Shown: positions 8,842 through 17,465, counted from the first letter of the stretch. The stretch is DNA of 64,000 bases from Stutzerimonas xanthomarina DSM 18231 (GCF_900129835.1 NZ_FQXA01000003.1:372001-436000); one strand, 5' to 3'. The notes: generated by a model from the letters alone, not told the origin. Program-made: numbers and translations.

Positions 8842-9519
8842 ATGCAATGGCCGGCTGAAGGTCCGTTCCTGCGCAACCAACTGCTGCGGCTGCCGGGTAC
8901 GGAGAAGCCATCAGCCATCGACAAACAACTGGCGATGAGCGACGTCTGGCTCGATTTCAATGGGCTGCAGGGCGACCGAGTCGCCGATAACCGTTTCCAT
9001 GGCGGGCCGGATCGCAGTCTTTGCCACTATCCGGCCGATCATTACGCTCACTGGCACAGGCATTTTCCGCGTTTGCGGGACATTCGCCCCGGAGCGTTTG
9101 GCGAAAATATGTCGACGCTGGGCCTGGATGAACGGCAGGTATGCATCGGCGATCGCTTTCGGTGGGGTGATGCCCTGATCGAAGTCAGCCAGCCCCGTTC
9201 GCCCTGCAGCAACCTCGACCGGCGACACGACGCTAGCGGCCTCGCCCGGCAACTGGCCAAAAGTGGCAGAACCGGCTGGCTGTACCGAACCCTTGAACCC
9301 GGTACCGTTCATCTTGGTGCAATGCTGCGGCTGATCGAACGGCCGTGTCCCGCCGCAAGCGTGTTACGCATCTGGCGCGGCTACATGAATGAAGACCTCA
9401 GCAATACCGAACTCGACTGGCTGACGAGTCTGCTGCCGCTGGCGAGCGAATACCGCACAGGTTTTCGTCAACGCCTGGACAGTCGACGTCGAAAACAGGA
9501 CCAGGGTACGTTGTTCTGA
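8842..9519 (+). CDS. MOSC domain protein, YiiM-like
   Basis: 225 residues from the ATG at 8842; GAGG at 8832 is correctly spaced for it, so the in-frame GTG at 8836 is less likely. The MOSC beta-barrel includes the conserved Cys in the segment QPRSPCSNLDRRH. The C-terminal helices (about 155-205) match the 3-alpha domain of the YiiM group. YiiM of E. coli uses molybdenum cofactor to reduce N-hydroxylated compounds such as 6-hydroxylaminopurine. A similar detoxifying role is likely but not certain. Confidence 0.82.
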   Translation: MQWPAEGPFLRNQLLRLPGTEKPSAIDKQLAMSDVWLDFNGLQGDRVADNRFHGGPDRSLCHYPADHYAHWHRHFPRLRDIRPGAFGENMSTLGLDERQVCIGDRFRWGDALIEVSQPRSPCSNLDRRHDASGLARQLAKSGRTGWLYRTLEPGTVHLGAMLRLIERPCPAASVLRIWRGYMNEDLSNTELDWLTSLLPLASEYRTGFRQRLDSRRRKQDQGTLF

Positions 9520-9724
9520 TATCAGCAAGCGGCGTCGTGCTCTCAGCCGCACCGCTGACCGAGACAGTAGGTCGCCATCGAAGCGACCACCGAAAGAAGT
9601 TGCCAGACGCCTGCCCTGCGCGTAAGCCATTCATAAAGTCATCAGACAACACCCTCAAGAATCAGCAGATCTCGCCGATGTCGTTGTACGACTCACCGAC
9701 ATCCGCGCTACCTGAGGAACAACA

Positions 9725-11647
9725 ATGAAAAATCTCAAAGTCAGCCACAAGCTGGCGCTGGGCTTCGCTGCGATGCTGCTGCTCACCATCTGCGTGGCCG
9801 CTATTGGCGTGCTCAGCATGGATGCTCTGATCTCCCGGAGCGATAAAGCGCAGACTGCAGAAAGCCTGCTCAACGAAGCCAACCAAATTCGCTATGCGCA
9901 GGTGCGTTTCGAAGAGCGCGGCGATGAGAAATATGTCGCTCAGGTAACCGATGCTGTGGAGAAGATCGCCCAGCTCGTCGAACAGAAAAAAGCCAGCTTC
10001 TCGCAGCCACAGGACCGTGAGTTACTGCAAGCCATCGTCAATCAGGCGCGCGACTACCAGACAGCATTTGAAAAGCTCGTGGCACTGCATGCATTGAAAA
10101 AGCAGACGCGCGCTAACTGGGTCGGTGCCGGCAATACCACCGACAAGTTGATAGCCAACCTTGAGCAACGTTGGAATGGCGTTCAGGGCAACCCGGTTCT
10201 GCACCCGACCGGTGACATTGCCAACATCGCGCTGCTGACGACCGAACTGTCCAAGCAGAATCGCCTGCTGCGCTTTACGGTGCGCGGGTATCTGATGGAA
10301 GAATCCGAAGCCGCCTTACAGACCTTGAGCCAACAATTCGAGGCGCTGAACGCGGCCATTACGCCACTGGAAGAAGAGCTGATTGGTCCTCAAGCCGAAA
10401 GCCTTAAAACCCTCAAGGCCAGCGCGACCGAGTACGTTGATCTGGTGAAGAAGCTGCCACCCATCGTAGCCAGCCAACAACAGGCGCATCAGGACATGGA
10501 GGCCATTTTTGCCAGACTCTATGAGCATGCCCAGAGCATCATCTCCAGCCAGACCCAGAAGCGCGCAAACGATGCTCAAACCAAGAAGGTTCAGGTCATC
10601 GGCATCACCTTGGCGGCGATCGCTCTTGGCATCCTGATTGGCTGGCTGATCGTCCGTCAGATCACACAGCCCCTCAATCAGGCAGTGCAAATTGCCGAGC
10701 GCATCGGCGCTGGGGACATGACCGGCCAGGCTCCAGAGCCGCGCCATGACGAGTTCGGCCAACTGCTCCAGGCGCTAGGCAAGACGCGCGGCAACCTGCA
10801 ATCGCTGATCGGGCATATCGGTGGCATCACTGCACAGCTGGCCGCAGCCTCGGAGGAGTTATCGGCGGTGACTGAGCAGACCAGTGCGGGCGTCAGTAGC
10901 CAGCGTCAGGAAACCGATCAGGTCGCGACGGCCATGCATCAAATGACCGCAACGGTGCAGGAGGTAGCACGCAATGCCGAAGAGGCTTCGAGCGCAGCCC
11001 AACGCGCCGATCAGCAGGCTGTGAAAGGCAATACCGTGGTCCAGCGCGCCCTATCGCAAATCGATCGGCTCTCGAACGAGGTCACGTTGTCGGCCGAGGC
11101 CATGACCCAGTTGAACCAGGAAACCGACGGCATCAGCACGGTGCTCACCGTCATAAACGGCATCGCCGAGCAGACCAACCTGCTTGCCCTGAACGCTGCC
11201 ATCGAGGCCGCGCGGGCGGGTGAAGCGGGTCGTGGTTTCGCAGTGGTGGCCGATGAGGTACGGGGGCTTGCCCAACGCACGCAGCAATCCACCGCGCAGA
11301 TCGAAGCCCTGATCGCCAACCTTCAGAAAGGCGCCCGCACGGCGTCCGGAATGATGGACAGCAGCAGCACCCTGGCTCGCGATACCGTCACTCTCGCGCG
11401 GGAAGCGGGCACGGAACTGCAAGCCATTACCGAAACTGTCTCGGTCATTCAGGCGATGAACCAGCAGATCGCCACCGCCGCCGAACAGCAGAGTTCGGTG
11501 GCCGAGGAAATCAATCGCAGCGTGCTTAGCGTGCGCGACGTCGCCGAGCAATCCGCCGAGGCGGCTCGGGAGACAGCCTCGTCCACCGCTCGCCTGGCCC
11601 AGTTGGGCGGCGAACTGCAGACACTGGTCGGGCGGTTCAAGATCTGA
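9725..11647 (+). CDS. Methyl-accepting chemotaxis protein with long helical sensor domain
   Basis: 640 residues. TM1 (about 10-31) and TM2 (about 290-310) enclose a periplasmic domain of roughly 255 residues that is all-helical and lacks PAS/Cache features. This fits a helical bimodular (HBM) ligand-binding domain like that of P. putida McpS. HAMP follows TM2, then the methylation helices and the conserved signalling tip (about 480-515, [20 protein letters not shown]). It should form chemoreceptor arrays and control CheA. There is no C-terminal CheR-binding pentapeptide. HBM receptors sense organic acids; the ligand here is unknown. Confidence 0.9.
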   Translation: MKNLKVSHKLALGFAAMLLLTICVAAIGVLSMDALISRSDKAQTAESLLNEANQIRYAQVRFEERGDEKYVAQVTDAVEKIAQLVEQKKASFSQPQDRELLQAIVNQARDYQTAFEKLVALHALKKQTRANWVGAGNTTDKLIANLEQRWNGVQGNPVLHPTGDIANIALLTTELSKQNRLLRFTVRGYLMEESEAALQTLSQQFEALNAAITPLEEELIGPQAESLKTLKASATEYVDLVKKLPPIVASQQQAHQDMEAIFARLYEHAQSIISSQTQKRANDAQTKKVQVIGITLAAIALGILIGWLIVRQITQPLNQAVQIAERIGAGDMTGQAPEPRHDEFGQLLQALGKTRGNLQSLIGHIGGITAQLAAASEELSAVTEQTSAGVSSQRQETDQVATAMHQMTATVQEVARNAEEASSAAQRADQQAVKGNTVVQRALSQIDRLSNEVTLSAEAMTQLNQETDGISTVLTVINGIAEQTNLLALNAAIEAARAGEAGRGFAVVADEVRGLAQRTQQSTAQIEALIANLQKGARTASGMMDSSSTLARDTVTLAREAGTELQAITETVSVIQAMNQQIATAAEQQSSVAEEINRSVLSVRDVAEQSAEAARETASSTARLAQLGGELQTLVGRFKI

Positions 11648-11824
11648 TTTTCGCTCAGAAGGGTCGGTTAACCACGCCGCTAGATGTCGCTACCCATTCC
11701 TGCATGGCAGGCGTAGGCTCTGTCAGACCATTTTCGATCTTCACGCTCACGCCAAGGGGCATTGGCCACAGAGCAGACCCACGCAAGGATGCATCACTAA
11801 GCCACTCATCAGCGAGGCGACATC

Positions 11825-11956
11825 ATGAGCAAAGGTATGGATACAAAGAAGAATGCGAAAAAGAAACCCCTCAAGACCGCGCAGGAAAAGCGCGCGGCCA
11901 AACGGGATAAAGCCAGCGGACCCGCACCGTTATTAGGCAGTCACGCTGCTCGCTAG
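11825..11956 (+). CDS. Small basic lysine-rich protein, unknown function
   Basis: 43 residues beginning MSKGMDTKKNAKKKP, with 11 Lys and 4 Arg and no membrane segment. GAGG lies 7 to 11 bases before the ATG. A strong rho-independent terminator begins 18 bases after the stop, which together support a real transcription unit. Short proteins with the same MSKGMD-KK opening are, as I recall, widespread in Pseudomonas without assigned function. The charge suggests RNA, DNA or ribosome association, but this is inference. Confidence 0.72.
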   Translation: MSKGMDTKKNAKKKPLKTAQEKRAAKRDKASGPAPLLGSHAAR

Positions 11957-11974
11957 ATCCCAACGCTGGTAGAG

Positions 11975-12006
11975 CGCCCCGCTCGGACACCGTAGCGGGG
12001 CGTTTT
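11975..12006 (+). terminator. Rho-independent terminator
   Basis: CGCCCCGCT and AGCGGGGCG form perfect 9-bp arms with a 10-base loop, followed by TTTT on the plus strand. It ends the transcript of the small basic protein gene. Confidence 0.85.
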
Positions 12007-12010
12007 GCTG

Positions 12011-12907
12011 TCAGACCGCTGAACTGCCGAAAGCCGTGCGCAGTCGGCCAACCACCCACTCCCCGCCTACGTTGATCACCAGACCCAGCATTACCAACAG
12101 CGCGCCAACCGCCTGGTGCAGGCCCAGGTGCTCGTCCAGCAGTACCGCGGCGGAGGTCAGCCCAACGACGGGTACCAGCAGCGAGAACGGCGCAACGGTA
12201 TTGGCCGGATAGCGCGACAACAGACGACTCCAGAGCCCATAGCCAAGAATGGTCGCGCCAAACGCCAGGTAGATCAGCACCAGCGCTGAATCCATCCCGA
12301 AGCCACGCAATGCCCCCCCGATCGCTTCCGGCCCCTCCAGCACCCACGACAGCGCGAAGAACGGAATCGGTGGAATCAGGCTGCCCCACACTACCAGCCC
12401 GACCAGATTCACCTTGCCCACCTTGCGGGTAACGATATTGCCGAGTGCCCACATCGATGCCGCACAGATAGTCAGCAGGAAGCCTGCCAGCGTCATGCTG
12501 CGATCGCCTTGCATACCGATCAGCAGCAAACCGCCAGCGGCGATCACCAGCCCCACCAGATTGCTTGCACGAAACCGTTCGCCCAGAAACAGGACGGCGA
12601 AGAACAGCGTAAAAAATGCCTGCGATTGCAGCACCAACGAGGCCAGACCAGCCGGCATGCCGACTTTCATCGCGGAGAAGAGAAAAGCGAACTGACCGAG
12701 GGATATGGTTCCACCGTAGGCCAGCAACCAGCGCAACGGCATCTGTGGCCGTTTAATGAAGAGGATCGCCGGAAACGCAGCAAGCGAAAAACGCAGCGCC
12801 CCCAACAGCATCGGCGGAATGTCATCCAGACCGATCTTGATCACGACGAAATTCATGCCCCATACGACGATCACAACCAGGGCCAGCAGCAAGTCCTTCG
12901 GCGCCAT
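12011..12907 (-). CDS. eamA: EamA-type amino-acid metabolite exporter
   Basis: 298 residues from the ATG at 12907. A TTG six codons upstream would extend the frame, but GGGGAA is well placed for 12907, and the start MAPKD matches the family start. Ten hydrophobic segments form two EamA repeats of five helices. The opening ([19 protein letters not shown]) and the segment [13 protein letters not shown] closely resemble E. coli EamA, which exports O-acetylserine and cysteine across the inner membrane. Substrate by homology only. Single gene. Confidence 0.82.
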   Translation of the reverse strand: MAPKDLLLALVVIVVWGMNFVVIKIGLDDIPPMLLGALRFSLAAFPAILFIKRPQMPLRWLLAYGGTISLGQFAFLFSAMKVGMPAGLASLVLQSQAFFTLFFAVLFLGERFRASNLVGLVIAAGGLLLIGMQGDRSMTLAGFLLTICAASMWALGNIVTRKVGKVNLVGLVVWGSLIPPIPFFALSWVLEGPEAIGGALRGFGMDSALVLIYLAFGATILGYGLWSRLLSRYPANTVAPFSLLVPVVGLTSAAVLLDEHLGLHQAVGALLVMLGLVINVGGEWVVGRLRTAFGSSAV

Positions 12908-13121
12908 GGGCGGTTCCCCAAACAAAAATGCAGTTAAGCCGCCCGCCAGGGTTCTGTCCTCATACAGCGATCAGGCAATTAGGCGTTACAGTCACCGCTG
13001 GCGCCGCACGTCCCGCCGTAAGCAGACAAATGCGCGTGATCCGTGCCTGCCACAGCGCCAACGGCTAGAATCGCCTCTATCGATCGATCCCATCAACTTG
13101 GCAACAATCACGAGAGTAACC

Positions 13122-13826
13122 ATGGGCGCACAGTGGAAAGCGAAACATAAGGAAGCGGCAGCCAACGCGAAGGGGCGAACCTTCGGCAAGCTGTCGAAAG
13201 AAATCATGATCGCAGCCCGTAGCGGCGCCGACCCGGACATGAATCCTCGCTTGCGCCTGGTGGTGGAACAGGCCAAGAAAGCCTCGATGCCACGTGAAAC
13301 CCTGGAACGCGCCATCAAGAAAGGTGCAGGGCTGCTCGGCGAGAGCGTCAACTACGAGCGCACCACCTATGAAGGCTTCGCGCCGCACCAGGTTCCGGTG
13401 ATCGTCGAGTGCCTGACCGATAACGTCAACCGCACTGTGGCCGAGATCCGTGTGCTGTTTCGCAAGGGTCAGCTCGGCGCCTCCGGCTCGGTCGCCTGGG
13501 ACTTCGACCACTGCGGCATGATCGAAGCGGCGCCGACGACTGCCGATGCGGACCCAGAACTGGCCGCCATCGAGGCCGGCGCGCAGGACTTTGAAGCCGC
13601 AGACGAAGGCGCCACGCTGTTCATCAGCGATGCTACCGACATGGACGTAGTCTGCCGCGCCCTGCCGGAGCAGGGTTTCACTGTCCAGTCGGCACAGCTC
13701 GGATATCGTCCGAAGAACCCAGTCTCCACGCTGTCCGAGGCCGAACTCGAAGAGGTCGAAGCCTTTCTCAGCGCCATCGATGCCCACGACGACGTGCAAA
13801 ACGTCTACGTAGGACTGGCCGGCTGA
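13122..13826 (+). CDS. YebC/PmpR family protein, YeeN type
   Basis: 234 residues starting [18 protein letters not shown], the diagnostic YebC/PmpR opening. It has the three-domain architecture, including the conserved segment about residues 79-110 ([20 protein letters not shown]). The frame is open further upstream to 12756, but codon content and the family start fix 13122. YebC-family members act as DNA-binding regulators or as translation factors relieving ribosome stalling at proline runs. Which applies to this paralogue is not known. It precedes yajD by 34 bases. Confidence 0.88.
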   Translation: MGAQWKAKHKEAAANAKGRTFGKLSKEIMIAARSGADPDMNPRLRLVVEQAKKASMPRETLERAIKKGAGLLGESVNYERTTYEGFAPHQVPVIVECLTDNVNRTVAEIRVLFRKGQLGASGSVAWDFDHCGMIEAAPTTADADPELAAIEAGAQDFEAADEGATLFISDATDMDVVCRALPEQGFTVQSAQLGYRPKNPVSTLSEAELEEVEAFLSAIDAHDDVQNVYVGLAG

Positions 13827-13860
13827 AGCACACTACAACCGTTGAGCTAGAGGCACAGCG

Positions 13861-14205
13861 ATGAGTACGAACAAACCCAACACCCCTTACGCTCAGCGCG
13901 AACAGGGCTATCGTGAAAAAGCGCTGAAGATGTATCCGTGGGTCTGTGGACGTTGCGCTCGGGAGTTCTCGGGCAAGCGCCTGAGCGAGTTGACGGTCCA
14001 CCACAAGGACCACAACCACGACAACAACCCGGAAGACGGTTCGAACTGGGAATTGCTCTGCCTGTACTGCCACGACAATGAGCATTCACGCTATACCGAC
14101 AACCAGTATCAGGCCGAAGCCCGGCCGGGTAGCGATCTGGGGCCGAAGGAGACATTCAAGGCCTTCGCCAACCTCGGCGACCTGCTCAAGGGCAAGCAGG
14201 ACTGA
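13861..14205 (+). CDS. yajD: HNH nuclease family protein, YajD-like
   Basis: 114 residues. Two metal-binding CxxC pairs (CGRCAREF near 30 and CLYCHDNEH near 70) surround the HNH core, LTVHHKDHNHDNN. Length and composition match E. coli YajD, a predicted but little-studied HNH nuclease. AGAGG is upstream of the ATG. It may be co-transcribed with the YebC-family gene. It converges on the universal stress protein gene, with 22 bases between. Confidence 0.85.
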   Translation: MSTNKPNTPYAQREQGYREKALKMYPWVCGRCAREFSGKRLSELTVHHKDHNHDNNPEDGSNWELLCLYCHDNEHSRYTDNQYQAEARPGSDLGPKETFKAFANLGDLLKGKQD

Positions 14206-14227
14206 CGTTGGCAAAGGCAGGTGTCGG

Positions 14228-14659
14228 TCACTTCACCAGAAGGACCGGCACCGAGACCTCATGAACCACCCGATTGGCGACCGAGCCCATCAGCATGCCG
14301 GTAAAACTTCCCATACCTCGGGTCCCCATCACCACGGTGTCACAGCCGAACCTTTGCACCGCATCGCTCACCTCCTCAGCCACGTTGCCCAGAATGGCGT
14401 GAGTCTGGTGTGAAATCCCTGCCGTTTGCAGCGCTGTAGCCGCATCCGCAAGGGTACGGTTCGATTTGTCGATAAAGCTCTTGTTCAGCTCATCAACCGT
14501 ACCCGCGGTAACGAATTCGCCGTAGAGCACCGGCTCCTGCTGTACGTTCAGTACGTGCACCTGCGGCGGCTTAGTCACATCGGCGGCAAAATCGATGATG
14601 TATTGCAATGCCCGTTTGGCATTGTCCGAACCGTCATAAGCGAGAAGAATGTTGCGCAT
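14228..14659 (-). CDS. Universal stress protein (UspA family)
   Basis: 143 residues from the ATG at 14659, which has GGAG 7 bases before it. The frame continues upstream, but the family start MRNILLAYDGS is here. The ATP-binding signature GTRGMGSFTGMLMGSVANRV is present near the C-terminus, so it probably binds ATP. It is divergent from the truncated hemoglobin gene across an FNR/Anr-like site; several Pseudomonas Usp genes are induced by Anr under low oxygen. The role is survival under energy or oxygen limitation, by family knowledge. Confidence 0.9.
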   Translation of the reverse strand: MRNILLAYDGSDNAKRALQYIIDFAADVTKPPQVHVLNVQQEPVLYGEFVTAGTVDELNKSFIDKSNRTLADAATALQTAGISHQTHAILGNVAEEVSDAVQRFGCDTVVMGTRGMGSFTGMLMGSVANRVVHEVSVPVLLVK

Positions 14660-14732
14660 AGCGAGTCTCCAACCAGATGTGACGACAGCATAGACCATCA
14701 CCCAGGCACGCTTGGTGCCACAAACGCATCTG

Positions 14733-14746
14733 TTGCTCTGGATCAA
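14733..14746. promoter_or_regulatory. FNR/Anr-type box
   Basis: TTGCTCTGGATCAA matches the Anr consensus TTGAT-N4-ATCAA at 9 of 10 positions. It lies between the divergent Usp and truncated hemoglobin genes, centred 80 bases from the Usp start and 40 from the hemoglobin start. Oxygen-responsive control of one or both genes is likely in kind, but neither side shows a -10 element at the usual class II distance, so the arrangement is unproven. Confidence 0.5.
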
Positions 14747-14778
14747 TCTGCACAATCACCGTCATTCGAGGCCCAACC

Positions 14779-15222
14779 ATGAGTACAAATTTAAGCGCTC
14801 CGTTTGGTGTGGGCGATGCTTCATTTCAGGCAGCGGGGGGCGAATCTGGCCTGACCCGCCTGGTCCAAGATTTCTACCGGATCATGGACGAACGCGAGGA
14901 TGCAGCCTGTGTCCGCCGCCTGTACCCAGACGACCTTGACGAATCGCGCAAGCGGCTGGGTGCGTTTCTTTGCGGCTGGTTGGGCGGTCCACGGCGTTAC
15001 GCGGAACGCTACGGCAGCATCAGCATTCCGCAATTTCACACGCGCTGGAGCGTCGGTGAAGCCGAGCGTGATGCCTGGCTCAGCTGCATGGCGCTCGCGA
15101 TTACCAAGCAGGGATACTCCGACGAGTTCGCCGGCTACTTGCTGGCTCAGTTGCGAATCCCAGCAGAACGCATTTTCCAGGCTGGCCAGCGCGTTTGTCC
15201 CATACAGCCAACCACGCTGTAG
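14779..15222 (+). CDS. Group II truncated hemoglobin
   Basis: 147 residues. The conserved blocks of trHbO proteins are present: PFGVGDASFQAAGGESGL near the start, FLCGWLGGPRRYAERYG in the middle, and FHTRWSVGEAERDAWLSCM, which contains the proximal haem-ligand His. It binds haem and probably oxygen or NO in the cytoplasm. Position beside a Usp gene and an Anr-like site fits low-oxygen or nitrosative stress. Single gene; the next gene starts 91 bases on. Confidence 0.9.
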   Translation: MSTNLSAPFGVGDASFQAAGGESGLTRLVQDFYRIMDEREDAACVRRLYPDDLDESRKRLGAFLCGWLGGPRRYAERYGSISIPQFHTRWSVGEAERDAWLSCMALAITKQGYSDEFAGYLLAQLRIPAERIFQAGQRVCPIQPTTL

Positions 15223-15313
15223 CCCGGCTCGGTCAGGCGCGAGGCCGAACCCCTGCCGCCTCGCTGCGTCATACCTGTATCGGCGACACTGAACCACGTA
15301 GCCAGGTGATCAC

Positions 15314-15862
15314 ATGAAGATCCGCTTTGCCTCGGTGAACGAGCAAAAGATTCGCGATGCGGAAGAATTTCTCGGGAAAAGTGGCATTGAGATCATCAGG
15401 TTCCCGGTGCGCATCGTTGAGACTCAGACCGAAGACCTGAACCAACTGGTCAGCGACAAATTGCTGGCTGCGTTCAAGTTGATTGGCAAGCCGGTGTTTG
15501 TTGAGCATTCCGGCCTGTTCATCAACAGCCTGAACGGTTTTCCTGGCGGCCTTACCCAGACCTTCTGGGATCGCCTGCACGCGGTGCGTTTCTCCGATCT
15601 GATCGGCAGTCTCGACGACCCCTCTGCGGTGGCACGCACGCTGATCGGCTATTGCGACGGCCGCAAACGGCACTTCTTCAAAGGGGAGGTCACCGGCAGA
15701 ATTTCCCGCACCCCGGCGGGTGATCAGGGTTTCGAGTGGGACAACGTATTCGTGCCAGATGGCTACTCATGCACCTTCGCGGAACTGGGCGGTGTGCATA
15801 ACGACCTGTCGATGCGCAGGCGCGCTCTGGATGCGTTCATCACCTACTTGCGGAGGGTTTGA
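15314..15862 (+). CDS. HAM1/ITPase-fold protein with substituted catalytic residues; KomB-like nucleotide sensor
   Basis: 182 residues spanning a whole HAM1/RdgB/ITPA fold. Retained: the phosphate-loop motif as ASVNEQK (6-12) and the purine-recognition loop [13 protein letters not shown] (139-151). Changed by eye alignment to human ITPA: metal-binding Glu44 is Gln44; the VEDT segment with catalytic Asp72 is VEHS, placing His65 there; SHR near the end is SMR (166-168). It should therefore bind a purine nucleotide such as ITP/dITP but hydrolyse it poorly. It is tightly followed by a SIR2 gene, the KomB-KomC arrangement of the Kongming defence system. An ordinary house-cleaning pyrophosphatase is less likely given these losses. 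Confidence 0.8.
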   Translation: MKIRFASVNEQKIRDAEEFLGKSGIEIIRFPVRIVETQTEDLNQLVSDKLLAAFKLIGKPVFVEHSGLFINSLNGFPGGLTQTFWDRLHAVRFSDLIGSLDDPSAVARTLIGYCDGRKRHFFKGEVTGRISRTPAGDQGFEWDNVFVPDGYSCTFAELGGVHNDLSMRRRALDAFITYLRRV

Positions 15863-15866
15863 GGTG

Positions 15867-16661
15867 ATGACGCAGAAGCTGCTGGAGGCGTATCGAAACA
15901 ATCGGCTGATTCTCTTCGTGGGCTCAGGAGTGTCCGCCAATATCGGGCTGCCGCCATGGCGCGAATTGATCAATGAGATAGCAACTCAGCTCGATTACGA
16001 CCCCGAGGTCTTCGACACCTACGGTAACTTCCTGTCGCTTGCCGAGTACTACCGCATCAAGAAGGGCAACATCGGGCCGCTGCGCAGTTGGATGGACCGG
16101 GAGTGGCACAAGGACATCGATATTCGCGACTCGGAAATACACCGGTTGATCGTTCAGGGCCGGTTTCCTGCTATTTACACCACCAACTATGACCGCTGGC
16201 TGGAGAACGCGCATGACGCTCACGGCGTCAGCTATCTGAAAATTGCCAATGCCAGTGACTTGGTGAAGGCACGCGACGGCGTGCGGCAAATCGTCAAGTT
16301 TCACGGCGATTTCGACGACGACGATTCCATCGTGCTTGACGAGACCAGCTACTACGAAAGGCTGCAATTCGAGACACCACTGGATATCAAGCTGCGCGCA
16401 GATACGTTGAGCAAGGCCGTGCTGTTTATTGGCTACAGTCTTTCGGACACAAACATACGGTTGCTGTTTTATAAACTGTCGAAAATGTGGAACCAGCACG
16501 AAACGCTAGGCGTCCGTCCTATCTCATATGTTTTCTCGCATAAACCCAACCCCGTGCAGGAGGAAATCCTCAGTCAGTGGGGAATTCGCATGATCACCTC
16601 TGAAGATGACGAGCCAGGGCTGGCATTGCAGAACTTTCTAAAGGACTTGGTGGAGGGCTGA
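15867..16661 (+). CDS. Single-domain SIR2 family protein, probable NAD-depleting effector (KomC-like)
   Basis: 264 residues from ATG 15867; a GTG at 15864 has better spacing from GGAGG (15852) and may be used. Only a SIR2 domain is present, with the NAD-binding GSGVS (19-23), TTNYD (105-109, catalytic Asn107), KFHGD (144-148, catalytic His146) and GYSLSD (189-194). Defence-associated SIR2 proteins of this class cleave NAD+ upon activation and stop phage spread. The start is 1-4 bases after the HAM1-like gene, so translation is probably coupled and the products may form a complex. The last third has lower GC and a rare ATA codon, hinting at transfer. No KomA-type adenosine deaminase is adjacent. 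Confidence 0.82.
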   Translation: MTQKLLEAYRNNRLILFVGSGVSANIGLPPWRELINEIATQLDYDPEVFDTYGNFLSLAEYYRIKKGNIGPLRSWMDREWHKDIDIRDSEIHRLIVQGRFPAIYTTNYDRWLENAHDAHGVSYLKIANASDLVKARDGVRQIVKFHGDFDDDDSIVLDETSYYERLQFETPLDIKLRADTLSKAVLFIGYSLSDTNIRLLFYKLSKMWNQHETLGVRPISYVFSHKPNPVQEEILSQWGIRMITSEDDEPGLALQNFLKDLVEG

Positions 16662-16706
16662 ACAGAAGACGCGCATAACTCGGTCTGTTCAGCGCACCAC
16701 ATAGAG

Positions 16707-16735
16707 CAAGTGCGATGCGTAGAACATCGCACTTG
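16707..16735. terminator. Strong hairpin between convergent genes
   Basis: CAAGTGCGATG and CATCGCACTTG form a perfect 11-bp stem with a 7-base loop between the SIR2 gene and the convergent outer-membrane protein gene. It could end transcription in both directions. T runs are weak on both sides. Confidence 0.6.
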
Positions 16736-16741
16736 TTGGCC

Positions 16742-17257
16742 TCAGTAGTTGTAGCCGATACCGACACTGTAGAAAAACGCTCCATCGTCGTAACGATCCC
16801 GCGCATCGCTTCCACTTTTGAAGAGGAATTGATATTCGGCCATGGCTGTGATGAAGGTTTTATCCTGTACCCAGTATTTGATACCGACCTCCGGCCCACC
16901 CATAAAGGTCTCGTCAACCTCCTCGCCATAGATCCCACCGACACTCAACCCGACAAACGGACGGGTGTTGCCACTGCCGAAGTGATAGTCGTAAAACACG
17001 CGGGTCGAACCGTCGAACTGCACGCTTTCCCCTTCCGAGTCGCGGGCATTCACGGTTTGCCGAACGCCCCACATGGAGGACTCATCCAGATATGTACCCC
17101 AACTACCCTGTAAGGAGAACACTGTATCGTCGAAGTCCTTATCGCTACTGCCCGCACCACCCAGTGTAACCTCGCGATCACCTGCCACCGGAGCGGCAAT
17201 TGCAATAGCGGGAAGCATGGCGGCGACCAGGAGGGAAGTTTTGAAAAGTCTGTTCAT
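16742..17257 (-). CDS. Outer-membrane beta-barrel protein, porin-like
   Basis: 171 residues. A Sec signal peptide (about 1-22, ending AIAIAAP) is followed by alternating beta-strand pattern and a C-terminal aromatic residue (YSVGIGYNY), typical of BAM-assembled small barrels. AGAGG lies 8 bases before the ATG. The family resembles eight-stranded OmpA/OmpW/PagP-size barrels, but I cannot name it. It is a single gene with a 228-base AT-rich upstream region that carries several repeats. It converges on the SIR2 gene and has no evident functional tie to it. Confidence 0.75.
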   Translation of the reverse strand: MNRLFKTSLLVAAMLPAIAIAAPVAGDREVTLGGAGSSDKDFDDTVFSLQGSWGTYLDESSMWGVRQTVNARDSEGESVQFDGSTRVFYDYHFGSGNTRPFVGLSVGGIYGEEVDETFMGGPEVGIKYWVQDKTFITAMAEYQFLFKSGSDARDRYDDGAFFYSVGIGYNY

Positions 17258-17282
17258 GACAACACCTCTTGTTCTTACTAAC

Positions 17283-17339
17283 TATGGCGGAGTGCGCAAC
17301 TTATTCGATGCGCATTGTTAATGACAGGCACCCGCCATA
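17283..17339. repeat. Bulged inverted repeat upstream of the outer-membrane protein gene
   Basis: TATGGCGGAGTGC (17283) pairs with GCACCCGCCATA (17328), 12 pairs with one bulged A, across a 32-base loop. The loop contains a second symmetric element, ATGCGCAT. It sits 26 bases upstream of the minus-strand ATG, so it could be a leader hairpin or an operator. Confidence 0.5.
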
Positions 17340-17436
17340 ACTGTTCATTTTATTTTAGGTATGTTGCGCAAGCACTTGTTTTTAAATCTTTTTTATTTTC
17401 AAAATCATCTTATTCAGATAGTTTTTAAGCACGGAA

Positions 17437-17465
17437 AACAAACGAAACGTACAACTAACGAAACG
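17437..17465. repeat. Tandem direct repeat, period 16
   Basis: AACAAACGAAACG and AACTAACGAAACG are 13-base direct repeats (one mismatch) separated by 3 bases. They lie in the AT-rich gap between the symporter and outer-membrane protein genes. This looks like two half-sites for a regulator on one helix face and a half; no known consensus is recognised. The surrounding stretch 17340-17480 is clearly AT-rich compared with its flanks. Confidence 0.5.

Noticed and set aside
9675-9692. A sigma-28 (FliA) promoter before the chemoreceptor
   Set aside because: GCCGATGT and a TAAA occur, but their spacing is far from the consensus. Only a small GTCGT-TGT-ACGAC hairpin is real.
12756-13121. N-terminal extension of the YebC-family gene
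   Set aside because: The frame is open, but the upstream part overlaps eamA in antisense and the family start [10 protein letters not shown] is at 13122.
14733-14746. Anr box as a class II promoter for the hemoglobin gene
   Set aside because: A site centred 40 bases before the ATG would place the transcript start at the start codon, so standard class II activation in that direction is unlikely.
15223-16741. A KomA-type adenosine deaminase beside the HAM1/SIR2 pair
   Set aside because: All neighbouring frames were read and none shows deaminase motifs; the flanking genes are a hemoglobin and an outer-membrane barrel.
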